Shown here: positions 14,501 through 21,175 of the stretch, piece by piece
Layout of the letters: each line of letters opens with the position of its first letter
How positions within the stretch are numbered: the stretch's first letter is position 1
Source: Diplonema papillatum
Lineage: Eukaryota > Euglenozoa > Diplonemea > Diplonemida > Diplonemidae
Length of the DNA stretch: 64,000 nt
Direction: 5' to 3'
Assembly (NCBI GenBank): GCA_030068145.1
Contig: JAPJBO010000230.1
Span: 124,001-188,000, forward strand
Notes under the pieces: generated by a model
What the model was told of the DNA's origin: nothing
The model's database searches: none
The model's input: the letters and a program-made list of their open reading frames with translations, nothing else
Translations under genes and position numbers: made by a program

Positions 14501-16269
14501 TTCGACGCATCGCATACCAGGTAACAGTACGGTTCTCTCTTCCTTTCCGATTCTCCGCAGGTCGTACCGCACTCACTCCACTCGTCGTCCCATGCGTATT
14601 TGTACACGGGAACTATGCAGGGAGTTAACGGCATCGGGTCCGGCGAACAGTGTTTATCAGCTGCAGGAGTCCCCCTACAATCAACGCAGGTCACCTCTTT
14701 AAAACCGTCGAAACATCCATCCTGGCGTTCCGCATCCTTGTCCTTTTTCTTGCAAACCGTGGAAGTCTTCCAGCGGTATGTCACATGCTGGCACGGCTCC
14801 GTGTCCGTCGGTTTCGCTGCGAAGTCGCATGCTTCCCAATCCTTAATGCCGCCGTACTCTGCCTTGTCTGTGCAGGGCTTGCACGAGACCTCTCTCGTTC
14901 TTTCTCCAACACTCATGCACCTGGTGGTGCTGCAGGGTCCCCAAGGTGCCGCATTCCAGAGGGACGTCAGCTTTTGGCATTCCTTCTGGTCAATCGGACG
15001 CTGGGTCGTATCGCATTGGCTGTCGACGGCGCCGTCGCACCTTTTGCAGGTCACCTGCCTGTCAGACGTTCCATTGCCGCAGTTCGTCATTTTTGTGACG
15101 CAGTCTCCGTACTCCTCGACCTGCCAGTCCCTTGTGTAGTTCTGGCACGATTCCATTTTGATGGCAGAACCGACGCATGCAAGCCCCGCGTATCGCGGTG
15201 TCGGGCACTGACACACTCGTCTCCACTCCTGAGTCCCTTCTCCGCAGGCGTTGCTGCAGGACGTGGCAGCTTTGAACTCACACCACTCGCCGTCAATAGG
15301 CTGCACCAGGGCAAAAACCTCTCCACCGTGCACAGCCACAATCTCACCCTTGCCGAGGGCACCAGACACCGGACACACGAGCTTCGGTGCCACTCCGTGA
15401 GCACTCGAAAAGCTCATCGTTGCTTTGCCGCTTCGTACACTCGAACCCGTGCTCATCGCCGTAAGGTTCAACGTACGGCCATGGCTCGAAGCCACGAATG
15501 CTTCACCGTCCACGAAGCACACAGAAGAGGACACACTGCACGACACAGTTCTCGAACTGGTGATAACCGCCAGGTCCTCGCACGACTCTATGCGTCCCGC
15601 CGAAAAAAAGGCCGGGTTCAGCAGGCTGTATCGAGTGAACGTTCTCTTCACAGGGTCGACGACGACCATCAAATCCAGCGTTGGATTGAGCACTACATCG
15701 ACGCCGTTTGCGGTTACGTTCTCGACGATCACGACGGAATTGTCGTTGAGGAGCTGGTCGATTTCACCAGTTTCCCCCAACTTGGATACGATGATGTTAC
15801 TGTCTTCGAAGTTCCCGAGCGACAGATACCAAGCATCAGACCGTGCCCAGAACTGCATCATGCCCACAGGTTTGGTCAAGGCCAAGGTGACAACGCGGAT
15901 GCTGCTACAGGCGAGCACGTTCCGCCGCAGAGCCACCCTGTACACGTCCACCGCGCTTTCACTCAGTACCGCCACCCACGCTTGTTGACTGTCAGCCTGG
16001 ATGCACTGCACTTGCTGGGCAAATCCCTTCCTCGGCGACTCCATCGACCCGCAGCGCGGGAACCCAGCCATGCTGTCGTGTAGGTAAAACGATAGTCGGC
16101 CCTTCGGTCCTTCGCCTACAATCAGCAGCTCCCCGCACACAACCGCGTCCGAAGCGAGCGCCCTTCCATCCGAAACGCGGTGCAGCGACCAGTCGGCGAT
16201 AAGATTCGTTGCTGCTTCCGCAATGCCTACGCTCAGAACAAGGCCGCACAACACATGCAGACGCGGCAT
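2527..16269 (-). CDS. Giant surface protein: TSP1-like repeats, hedgehog-type Hint domain, multi-TM segment, Ig-like repeats, C-terminal TM
   Basis: This 4,580-residue ORF has no intron. It starts with a signal peptide (about 1-20). Residues 21-325 are unassigned. Residues 325-685 are Cys-rich with thrombospondin type 1-like units (WCEF..CSNACGEG, WSECGTTCGES). A Hint domain begins at GGC, putting the candidate nucleophile at Cys687. It has a block-B-like SMDHLL and near 834 the Hog signature VDGVLTS followed by a LFLPLHAL-like stretch. About six hydrophobic segments follow (900-1090). Residues 1090-2090 combine beta-rich and helical HEAT-like stretches that faintly recall lipid-transfer proteins. 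Residues 2400-4500 are beta-sandwich-like modules with repeated D-x-[ST]-P-P junctions and many N-glycosylation sites. A TM helix (4517-4543) is followed by CC and a short tail. Known Hint domains cleave at the Cys, so release of the TSP1 ectodomain is expected. Lipid or sterol attachment is inference. The start is the first ATG of the frame and opens directly into the signal peptide. Confidence 0.93.
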   Translation of the reverse strand: MPRLHVLCGLVLSVGIAEAATNLIADWSLHRVSDGRALASDAVVCGELLIVGEGPKGRLSFYLHDSMAGFPRCGSMESPRKGFAQQVQCIQADSQQAWVAVLSESAVDVYRVALRRNVLACSSIRVVTLALTKPVGMMQFWARSDAWYLSLGNFEDSNIIVSKLGETGEIDQLLNDNSVVIVENVTANGVDVVLNPTLDLMVVVDPVKRTFTRYSLLNPAFFSAGRIESCEDLAVITSSRTVSCSVSSSVCFVDGEAFVASSHGRTLNLTAMSTGSSVRSGKATMSFSSAHGVAPKLVCPVSGALGKGEIVAVHGGEVFALVQPIDGEWCEFKAATSCSNACGEGTQEWRRVCQCPTPRYAGLACVGSAIKMESCQNYTRDWQVEEYGDCVTKMTNCGNGTSDRQVTCKRCDGAVDSQCDTTQRPIDQKECQKLTSLWNAAPWGPCSTTRCMSVGERTREVSCKPCTDKAEYGGIKDWEACDFAAKPTDTEPCQHVTYRWKTSTVCKKKDKDAERQDGCFDGFKEVTCVDCRGTPAADKHCSPDPMPLTPCIVPVYKYAWDDEWSECGTTCGESERKREPYCYLVCDASKRVSNSLCPGATPETKRVPCTNYEGGVVAGRFRPCELRECPSILLGLGMCPSCGESVGRMRLQCVYKCNGADAPDYEDCPSMVSELPCDIPCPDSGGCHPASSVVITPSGPAFVKDIRSGDLILTCAVSGTAQLPLATGRTQSGCHFTSVYGFHHREETDSLEYVEVQYSSECTTAGVLRLSMDHLLVVNGVFAQAQFAKAGDSVITTCAAGDETYRRVVSTITGIAMKEDYGQYAFGTDSGDALVDGVLTSNYAGDLPHWRFQLLFLPLHALMWVTGSAMTSDAENFHWYVVGICSLGGRTDLSGGNSSTLLAVTVAAMLVLFFVVLPRSLAAMVTGAVGVGTPSRAGFWSDVIHLGLLAWCCLACGAGDEVPAVQVLLAAGIVLWFARSVQGALNSVVRMVAAGSSPSLAESGRSNVLQNLLNVFGIVIGWWWMRGDGDVASMCDLAQAVGAMVTPDVTAAAILGVLVLPRSRPQGGLSKLSRKLQGPMLTLLVCSLVAAGAETPTVRGQAEARLHMTSRVLGTETDHVVQFTAESTVHMPCKGRQSHTGCTESVSGHRVGNMRFSRIETAGGEVCYSVELVMFAEHQDRVTPFLTVHPDVEEWNTVPLTVCRGSMGAPPAAEAGGGGGEAALRFYVPSGAKLSERTREKIRFLQPFDLLITHGEGGVCETWLPHASEQRQKHDGLHNATLDHGIKAVFTDDGLLRQVAIETSVTQESDFVSAKTTAHVTVLHEKPRQQQRGGRVLDVVEQREVHLHSEVESEKRGASSEWFEEFEGACIDAEESSILEAATRAQEHPGEAAEVLRSMLMAPYEVSERVRFLFIAGFAAEVETADLVGWCAENEFCSRGLSNEDTGRILSSAALSWENRWNTTHPRYSKAAMTLLMTRRADDSSVGCLTYTALQHAETAQHHDDAATQFLSHEEWDHSWRATVAHNMKMTPKSRAALHASVDDTCISTDDLHTCTPFLRALKKDPSDEVTRDKLIEVASTHPHTTARLRAVEVLMDRTDVSCGHLRYLLDTERSERIRAAISIIKTAGGRCFRVLSFDKSYGIPIKERSRTLGGSFANVRVGTTLGAELKLKGSTKWDDLSFDFSAEAVAKGEVRVSALGGAVSASVFQGSVHFKAKLSAGFNFKRLADKALGGLPLNDIQFSRSSSQAAGRRSATIQDSFASAVVPRTEEEWMRQLQNLGYVESVYGPLQLFEAVQSLHESDPSKQAGEFAPNSNIERLLFESDPVRWVQAPEASCTRHNPDASWTTSVTMDYVNRVLNGCAIRSILQVDAVELAYSNKRGRFVGAPPYLQNGRSIAVELSCMARLWSLDANCSAQAASVAAMLYEEGTIEDILVPVEYVESVKEQLRASNAQAAAERVGQGTGKHVAMVLKPPRGSFWRTQLMDETDETSACDISENEFFLQFAGVTYKDQKLVNIACKDLGFTNGSSIVAKSGELYDKKWVLFRFDRCISVMFFCIRLFASATVSVGVGWSSEIDLMERSVAVGLMPLSKVSLTLSGSVDLFLAKATVQLDAAIADIKFPLDLYLLATEFPINVCMEGNLEIQPLTVDISFQVAIRDKFEIGWFYIKWTWGSKWRFVLYSWRAPQVVLPLFSTCRGTSDVSVPRPRRVTVAQTGPYVGGLGVDMTYSKDLGEAETIVVAAIRGGNGERTDAVAGDTSGRVKGLFEGVDGDAIAVLLKTCTLLTRDRRCSEFVVKSLIYDGLAPKVFIAWPGLDVHEDTGHSLVTNPHLLCFKVNYTDTSYLSQYATVVKDSVNDTVLHQNEGRSYVNPCMRNLKLENGRVYTLTVAVADAVYHTATAKSSFMADLTPVVLKGIATTCEGEPGLQWAIDRLCISAAVFSRPLTTVRYEWGAFSSDGKLSAGVLHENATHVFADESLNQTFTRGEQFTVVLYAIYGNRNLKFQGPTARLAVEPTVTVTAPLCQHVNEEVCLDVEKHSEITAVYGTIDAGAQVELEASGCLAHARSTPGEVAVAARGCNVFGKCSPPSQLNVTMRSGIPECSVARATGYVVTPNAVCFDFNASSDLGCGLRRITAFLELVGRRVDVENPDTAPAVHRSEEVVAQRATMHCFSAPLQDLSVYRVGLVAVDANGEQTRCSANAITDLSPPTPSIDVKTQFQRPTGTVEFTVVPPAKDAGDPDTNASLAVSVRLFSVTDWSTNDTFHWNTRLDVVYGSAPLAYTLDTGDRTGRFVIAAVAQDRAGNALRVVSQIVVDATPPTVGTVKIGSVAAHRSKLPTNTPLLIDFGLGQCGVSPRVVDELVSVAGPYGILLYRDGLVANAVDTCRGGASIFCNGGSSFVNHTDCVEMACTAEGQVLAAQTNSETIAGSKDDTVCRQGIGGLYTSLKTEDPHCSPLYERMPCRDVAFQVQGFPITRTVGGCVQRVPLSEFFAGPPRTCHTMTLGDSHPVVAGSDVLHFAGSSFMVSPADDGSRGIGIDGLVLSDEGCRKHGTCHIEYPQNVQFFCIPENVATGDASLCGTFGDPESGMTCNVTVFDATAGRVLEVLQSSNNEKSVTSDVTYGSETVIKAEIECVNEVGMTVRGTSGHTLILEPPPGTMESVGGRYLVTQGVTINVQFEDIQDINVCIGAWEGDCMYADRQEPVNGTAVFNGPFPVESFLFATAFVETTRGLSFELSIDPIMIDPTPPDEGIFEVDCGCGDGCDYLTKDTMGELRCTLTWAGFHDVFVNVNISVGGTVLASGMRSGGTLELALERQDGKILIGLSNDNADPVAGSRRTGDNSHAYDADVPLVFRLEATNPAGLATTAEVSKHTSGCYPEPTVSLTNDGSGHSGTVGSMTVLAVTEDGTQSVCFKSSYPHGSVCRVTLMFSSQTTGELLFTAEPDVLDGGRVEVCGLENLLPHNQAIAVHVVSARCRGCSTTRTHAVYLDAAPPLVVFGGGTLNTNESSFCVNSSVANDITLSNLSVTATTSSASDTTVVDDQFTTSFDAPVCVALVSGAYDVCVSAVDAGGLTTKKCRGVQSESRAPRVSAQASLGCARKSGLVVPVNGVEQVWWEPRDWVCITKAVFESFIEFDVTLQLIEAGSGNVVATSMPGSAQIQQDLEPGTTYSIRAVAVDVFGRQASSTTEPFVSRPEEADVPAVPLVPAPGEAAAAVDVSGLLHFRKTLCVQSLNPPSAADRCVAVVWLAVMLPENVDAMFDEAVNERSSRAFFSDNPTLCLTVQDLVGVARYDDIRPMTFFVRTQCWDQYDRAGGPSEGTVVLERKPPTLGMRTIDTMFSTVDVVEVKYGAQDDYLASVSVSIWRWSQTMRRRTDLMAEAAVLDPVSSGDSTVFVPASLPAGLYAAVVVAADAAGNEVEVQTLFWTVDPFTFMSVTVLADSSTSSGSATPVLRRVKSAETLSSVEGRRRAVTVLNTFDANEDESPQGVTYIAEHMRLFRIKLNDSLPVSRVEMCLSLQGSACDLKDMEQVPPMNGGIYHYPVMALEVGGDGRVFYVTLRYCMAVCETVDIGPFMYDTSPPLINGQLTLPTFAPTGEAVFLDWTDHFADADTELSFAVCVSADAAPSSPCTAPSSSWSDSETSTVVFADELEGQPVTVCVMARNRGGLTTHLCSSVFVTNEEPDLELRYGSHNASEEGVLAQFGVTVSWNLTSLVPLKACRVRLTGNVGLAHANNSEVLSADEFANVDNSTDSTYNMSDYEGGWVDVGEAYLWVFAYEPAAGEDLVARLCCELENGREGCEERETEVVVANSWEDAYLMGAIDLTPPECAWNPLSQLPELHQGSNGENYFDGSSIALQAAGCHDRESNVTYSFCVKRAASAENCTGTYDLEPGQSARHYGDFVDGELIRVQVTAAQPWGRSLAAHEHIVEQNTGAPVIELPKTNLTASVGTESCYLLSVHDPNGIASFVCFDEPGLLIVCNQTHLCLNTSSGRSGTVLVVVRDVFGLETRARVGVSVEENEGNNTILFVIGVVVAVGTLASVALVMIAACCGGGLEEENVCSKNEPASTEPVDTEPKLADAVV

Positions 16270-17360
16270 GCCGCGACTTCAAAACGCAAGGGGAACCTTT
16301 CGATGACCGGACGGCGGTTTTCGACGATTTTGGGCGTAGAGCGGTGGGGGGGATACTATCTGGGGTTGGGCTTGGTTTGCATAGGAGAAGTGAGGACCAT
16401 GACCCAAGAAACACTTGCAGCAGCAGGATGTTGCACGCGAACCCACAACATCGTACTGGAAGTTGTTGGTTTGTGTATTCGCTCGTCGCATAGGTCTCTG
16501 ATTTTTAGGTAGAGACAGACATACAGACATGGAGACACTTGGATTAGCGATGAGTCGAGGCGTTTGGGGACTTCTGCTTCGCGCCAGCTTTGAGCAGCAG
16601 GGAGATCCAGGACAAAGCGTGCTCGTGGGGAGTTCCGGTTTCCAACCACTCGGTAAAAATGTGGGTACTACTGGTAAGTATTTCTTTTGGACGGAGTGTG
16701 GAGAGGAACGTTGCCGACCAGGTCGGTCGTTCTGGCCTTCTCCTTCATGAAGCGGGAACGCCGCCTCCACGTCCTGCGGGGTGATGATGACGGCTTTGCG
16801 GCGCCTCGGGGTTTCTTCTACTTGGCTCTCTTCTGCTGGCTGTGTCGGTCATTAGGTTGCAGCGTCCGAGCATAGACGTTACCCGACGAGGTTTCCCGGT
16901 GTATTCGTCCTGACGAGCTCGAAAGCACCGCAGTGTGCAGATTCCATCCCGATCCAGCGACGTAAACAAGACGGAAAAGGAGGCAACCCCTTTTTCGTTG
17001 TAAACTTTCGCCTCCATCCGGCCTTTGAACGAACCCGCCTTGGCGAGAGAGATATGAAACCAACCGGAGAAGAAACAAGGCGTGCGTGTAAAAGTGCCGG
17101 AAGACCGGGTGGGAGACAGTGGGGAAGATGCGAAAAGCAGGGCCGCGCTTCCGACACAGTAAAAGCAAGACTAACACCGCCAGAGGATAAAACGAACACA
17201 GCAGGCGCCACCTCGCGGATACCCGTGCATTACCGGGCCCAGGGTCGGGTCTACTCGCCGTTGCTGGATACCGTACTGTTGCTTTTTTTCATAGCAGTGC
17301 CATGGTACGGAAAGGATCATTTTCCGGAGCAGCAACTGCTGCAGTTAAACTGCGCATGCA

Positions 17361-17585
17361 TTTGTTGAAAGCTTACGCCCACCACTAAACTGAGACTTTA
17401 TTTTTTACCTGTGTTTCGTGGGCACACTACAGCACATTTACCTCCTTTGAGATTGGAATATTGTTGCGGTAGTGGGGAGTCGGCGTACTGATGAGTACAC
17501 TATACCTTTGATAACTCGCAACTGGCAGTCTTCTCGAGTATTTCCTACAACGCAGGTACTTATACAAAAAGAAAGCGGAGCCGAC
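17361..17585 (+). repeat. Dispersed repeat family 1, copy 2
   Basis: This copy repeats the 587-958 copy in order: GTTGAAAGCTTACGCCC, CACCACTAAAC, ACCTGTGTTTCG, CATTTACCTCCTTTGAGA, CGCAACTGGCAGTC, then GCAGGTACTTATAC. The 5' part of the unit is missing. Confidence 0.6.
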
Positions 17586-17897
17586 GAAAAAGTGCTTGTA
17601 CAGGAAGCCCCCGTCCTCAGAGAGAGAGAGAGAGAGAGAGACGTATGCCCTGTGCACGCGAAGAGTAACAATATTTTACCTGGCGCCGATCATCCGTTAC
17701 TCCGTTTCCCAGTGCAAGCCCCAACTCCGGGAAGGTTCCCTTTGCTGAGTGGTGGGCTTCAGTTGAGTGCTTTCACCCTTTCCACAAGCCTTTGCCGAAC
17801 GCCAAATACGGAGCCCCGAAACCTGGTTGGTAGACGTTGCGCGCTAGCTTCCGCAAATCCAATCACTCAGAACTTCTTCTGAATTATCCCGCTGTCT

Positions 17898-17985
17898 GTC
17901 CCCCCTCATGATAAACCGTGGTGCACAGTGGCACATCATGACAGAGCGACAAGCGATACGATGCGGTTCAGGGGATAAGAGTGGA
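17898..17985 (-). repeat. Dispersed repeat family 4 copy
   Basis: Read on the minus strand, the segment contains TATCCCCTGAACCGCATCG flanked by a GGTCCACTC-like text and GTGCACCACGG. Related sequence occurs near 40588-40640, 44945-45020 and 63895-64000. The shared core resembles CCTATCCCCTGAAACTGCATCG. I do not recognise the element. Confidence 0.45.
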
Positions 17986-18383
17986 CCGGGCCTAATTTCG
18001 GAAGGTACACGACTGCGACGCACCTTCGCAGGGAAGGATCGCCAAGCAAGACAGAGCACGACAACGCTGCTTTCATGGACCGTGCTAGGCTGACTTCTTC
18101 CTTATCTTCTCCGACACCTTCGACATGATCGACTCTTTGTAGCCGCGATTCACGACGACCGGGTGGCGCGACTTCTTCTCTTCGCGAAGGGCCACAATGT
18201 ACGCCCGCATGCTGTTAGGATTGAGAGAAAATTTGGAGAGGGCGTTCTTGCAATTGGGTCTTTTGTAAGACTTTGCTTCTGGCAGCCTTCTCGAGTATAG
18301 AAACCTGCGAAGCAGGTGCTTATGCAAAATACTCGACGTTGCTGCTCTGACTCCGAATGGAAGGGACAAACACAATTTCATAC

Positions 18384-18560
18384 TTCGCAGTCGGTCTGAC
18401 TCAGACGAGATTTCCGGGGTCCGCCGCCTGTCTGACTTTTTTCGTACTTCTCGTACTTTTTTCGTGCTTTTTGAAAAAGTGCGAAAAAAGTCAGACGGCC
18501 GTCTAACTCGGACCGAGTCAGAAAAAAGTACGAGAAAAGTACGAAAAAAGTCAGACAGGA
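18384..18560. repeat. Composite inverted repeat able to form a long hairpin
   Basis: The left arm reads GTCTGACTTTTTTCGTACTT, and a near-complementary arm ends in AAGTACGAAAAAAGTCAGAC. A nested inverted pair of TTTTTTCGTGCTTTTT type lies between them. Short palindromes such as ACTCGGACCGAGT are embedded. Related pieces occur at 18707-18780 and 19800-19890, the latter with a GGTCTGAGTCAGACC palindrome. Confidence 0.75.
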
Positions 18561-19799
18561 TTTCCGATGGGTATTCCTGGTCCTGGGCTGTATGAAGGTT
18601 CGCCAGGGTTCGCCGGCGAGCTCGCCAAAGATACATGAGCGTTGGCGAAATTTGGCGAACTCTGGCGAAACTAAGCCAAAGAACGTTGAGAGTTGTCGAA
18701 AACGATGGACGTCTGACTCCAAAAAAAAAAAAGAAAAAGTACGAAAAAACTACGAAAAAAGTCAGACTCGCCGTCCGTTGATTTTTGTGGGTTATTTCCG
18801 GTTGCTTTTCTGGGTTCACTTGGGTGATGAACGAAGAGGTGACCGGCGCAGTGCACATCCATTGCGCTGTTCTCATCCAGAGTTCACATCCGGGCCTAAG
18901 CCCAGTGGGTGGCCACAAAACTCTTGGCACGGGATGGGCTGAAACCTTGAGAAAGTGAATAGGAAAAACGTGACTGGAACGGACTAAAACTCGAGAAAGG
19001 TACTGGGGGTCTCGAGCCCGCTTCTACAACTTTTTCCGCCGTCGCCGCGTTCCCGTCGCCGGTTTGGGAGCACGGCCGAAGTGGCAGCGTAGCACCTCTT
19101 CAAGAAGGAACCAGCAAAAAAAAGCAGAGATTGCAGACACCAACGCGCACTTATCGGAAAAGGTTTTCCAAACCGGTCACAGAAGGCTGCGTACAAGGGA
19201 TTGATCCCTCGTAAGCTTGTATCGCAGTAGTTCAGGCGACGGTGTGCGCTATCGGTTCCCTGGGAAGGTGCCAACCTATTTTGAGCAGAGAGTTCGCGTA
19301 AAGCACCACCCACCGATGACGCTCTGAGTCTGAGGGGCGTCGCTCAGTGCTGTCGAGTCCGGAGCTCTGAAATGAGTAGTACATTCGTGCTACAGCGGGC
19401 TTAAAAGCGCAGTACCGCTTATGTCACGCCGCAACTTCGACCCATGTACGAAGTGAACAGTTGTGGTTGCACACTCAACCCCGCGAGAGACACACTGGAT
19501 CACAACGAACACCCACAAACCCAGTGAGCTGTCTACCGCCCGAAGGCTGTGGTGCAGCTTGTTCAATAACACGGGAATGGTACAGCGGTGCTGGGCGCTG
19601 TCCCCTCTTGCGGTTTCGTGTCGTCGCGCGGTAACTCCGTGCCCTCGAGAGGTGGGTGCGCGTCCCCAAAGGCGACCACTGTAAAACGAGTGGTCGACCA
19701 GTGGTTGACGGCAGTCTCTACACGCGACACTACACGGGAATTTCTTCGGTGCTCACCATCAGGAGCCGTCCACCTCCACCACCTATTTGCTGCACTGTG

Positions 19800-19890
19800 T
19801 TTTTCTGACTCGGAAAAAAGTACGAACAAAACCGGTCCGAGTCGGTCTGAGTCAGACCGACTGCGAAGTATGCAATTTCGTTTCGTTGTT
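19800..19890. repeat. Second copy of the GTCTGAC/GTACGAA palindromic repeat
   Basis: This piece carries GACTCGGAAAAAAGTACGAA followed by a GGTCTGAGTCAGACC palindrome and CTGCGAAGTATGCAATTTCG. That end is inverted relative to the matching text near 18371-18400, so the two pieces form a long-range inverted pair about 1.4 kb apart. Confidence 0.6.
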
Positions 19891-19967
19891 TTTTCACTCA
19901 CGACTTTTGATCTGTTGTGCCTGTGTGTCTGTTGTCGTGTAGGGGTGCACCGCATGACCTCACGTAG

Positions 19968-20353
19968 GCAGCAGCGGCAAGGCAGCAGCGGCAAGGCAGC
20001 AGCGGCAAGGCAGCAGCGGCAAGGCAGCAGCGGCAAGGCAGCAGCGGCAAGGCAGCAGCGGCAAGGCAGCAGCGGCAAGGCAGCAACGGCAAGGCAGCAA
20101 CAGCAAGGCAGCAGCGGTAAAGCAGCGGCAGCGGCAAGGCAGCAGCGGCAAGGCAGCAACAGCAAGGCAGCAGCAGCAAGGCAGCAGCGGTAAGGCAGCG
20201 GCAAGGCGGCAGCGGCAAGGCAGCAGCGGCAAGGCAGCAACAGCAAGGCAGCAGCAGCAAGGCAGCAGCGGTAAGGCAGCGGCAAGGCGGCAGCAAGGTA
20301 GCAGCAGCAAGGCAGCAGCGGCACGGCAGCAGCGGCAAGGCAGCAACAGCAAG
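19968..20353. repeat. 14-bp minisatellite, about 27 units
   Basis: The unit is GGCAGCAGCGGCAA with single-base variants and a few shortened units. Because 14 is not a multiple of three, every frame stays open. This produces artefactual Ser/Gln/Ala-rich frames on one strand and Leu/Cys-rich frames on the other; I do not call them genes. Confidence 0.92.
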
Positions 20354-20752
20354 GTTGGTTCGGTAGTTACAGCAATTGGGATCCCTTCGGTTCTGTGTCT
20401 GGCAGCTTCGCCGAGCTTTCCTTCATGTAAAAGAATAAGAGGGGCTTCTGGGTGGATACGTCATCACAGGGTGTTCGGTCCTCAACTGGTGTGGCGTCAA
20501 AAAATACTCAGACGCCACTTGAACGAGCGAGGCCAACTTCTCGCCATCGTTCGGGCTCACCGAATTGTTCTGTTGGCGCAGACCCTTTGCATGTCGGATC
20601 GGGGCTCGGGGCTGCGTTGCATCCTGACGAGCTTCGGCGCACGTTTAGCCCCCGCGCGAAGAGAAATGAGCCCGTTATAGAACGTAGTAGTTTGGGTTGG
20701 TTTGGGTTAGATTCTTAACCTTAGACTTGCAAAAAAAAATTGTGGCGATAAT

Positions 20753-21175
20753 CTACAATCTGCACAGCGTATGCGAGCCATAATCGAGCGCAAACAAGCG
20801 TAAACGCCGCTTGGGAAAGGGAGAGAAGGCACACAATTTGTATTTATTCCTCGCCAGGTCATGCAGGTGCGGCCACGAGTAGATGCCGGAGGAGTGCCCG
20901 TCCGAGAAGCCGATCGTGACGGCGTAGTTGCCTACCTGCCAGAGCTTGTCGATCGTGACCGCCGATTTGCCGGAGGGCCACTTCTTCTTGTCGGTGGCGG
21001 AATGGCCGAGGGCCTCGGCGGACGTCGTGTACGCCCTCAGGTACTCGGCGGATAACACCGAAGGCTCGGCCGCATCTTTGAACGTCGCCTGCAAGTACTT
21101 CCTCCCCTTCAGAACCTTCAACCCGACGATCGCGGGTTGCTGCGCGCTCAGTAGCGCGAGCGACCGCCGGAGCAT
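20753..21175 (-). CDS. GBBH-like_N (DUF971) domain protein, probably mitochondrial
   Basis: This 140-residue protein has the small domain found at the N-terminus of gamma-butyrobetaine hydroxylase and as a stand-alone DUF971 protein. Visible signature parts are SAEYLRAYTTSAEALGH (about 43-59), a VTID..WQVGNYAVTIGF strand pair, then SDGHSSGIYSWPHLHDL near the end. The order matches family members, where the acidic/His-rich GHxxGIYxW stretch is the most conserved. The N-terminus (MLRRSLALLSAQ) is short, basic and hydrophobic, as expected of a mitochondrial presequence. The catalytic dioxygenase domain of the full enzyme is absent, so an enzymatic role should not be assumed; stand-alone members are often discussed in iron-sulfur or metal contexts. 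The family's usual length is about 100-130 residues, so the gene looks complete in one exon. Confidence 0.82.
   Translation of the reverse strand: MLRRSLALLSAQQPAIVGLKVLKGRKYLQATFKDAAEPSVLSAEYLRAYTTSAEALGHSATDKKKWPSGKSAVTIDKLWQVGNYAVTIGFSDGHSSGIYSWPHLHDLARNKYKLCAFSPFPKRRLRLFALDYGSHTLCRL

Larger units (their letters stand above)
16270..20752. other. Spacer with hairpin-forming repeats and a minisatellite
   Basis: I see no convincing gene in this 4.5-kb stretch; short frames on both strands have no recognisable domains. It holds a family-1 repeat, a family-4 repeat (about 17898-17985), GTCTGAC/TTTTTTCGTAC hairpin repeats (18384-18560, 18707-18780, 19800-19890), a GA microsatellite near 17618-17640 and a long 14-bp minisatellite. 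The promoter of the giant gene should lie at the low-coordinate end, but I could not identify it. Confidence 0.55.

Noticed and set aside
14650..16083. 477-codon plus-strand frame opposite the start of the giant gene
   Set aside because: Antisense to TSP1-like and N-terminal coding sequence, His/Arg-rich, without domains.
19563..20352. Leu/Cys/Ala-rich and Ser/Gln-rich frames across the minisatellite
   Set aside because: A 14-bp repeat without stops keeps all frames open; the translations are pure repeat artefacts.
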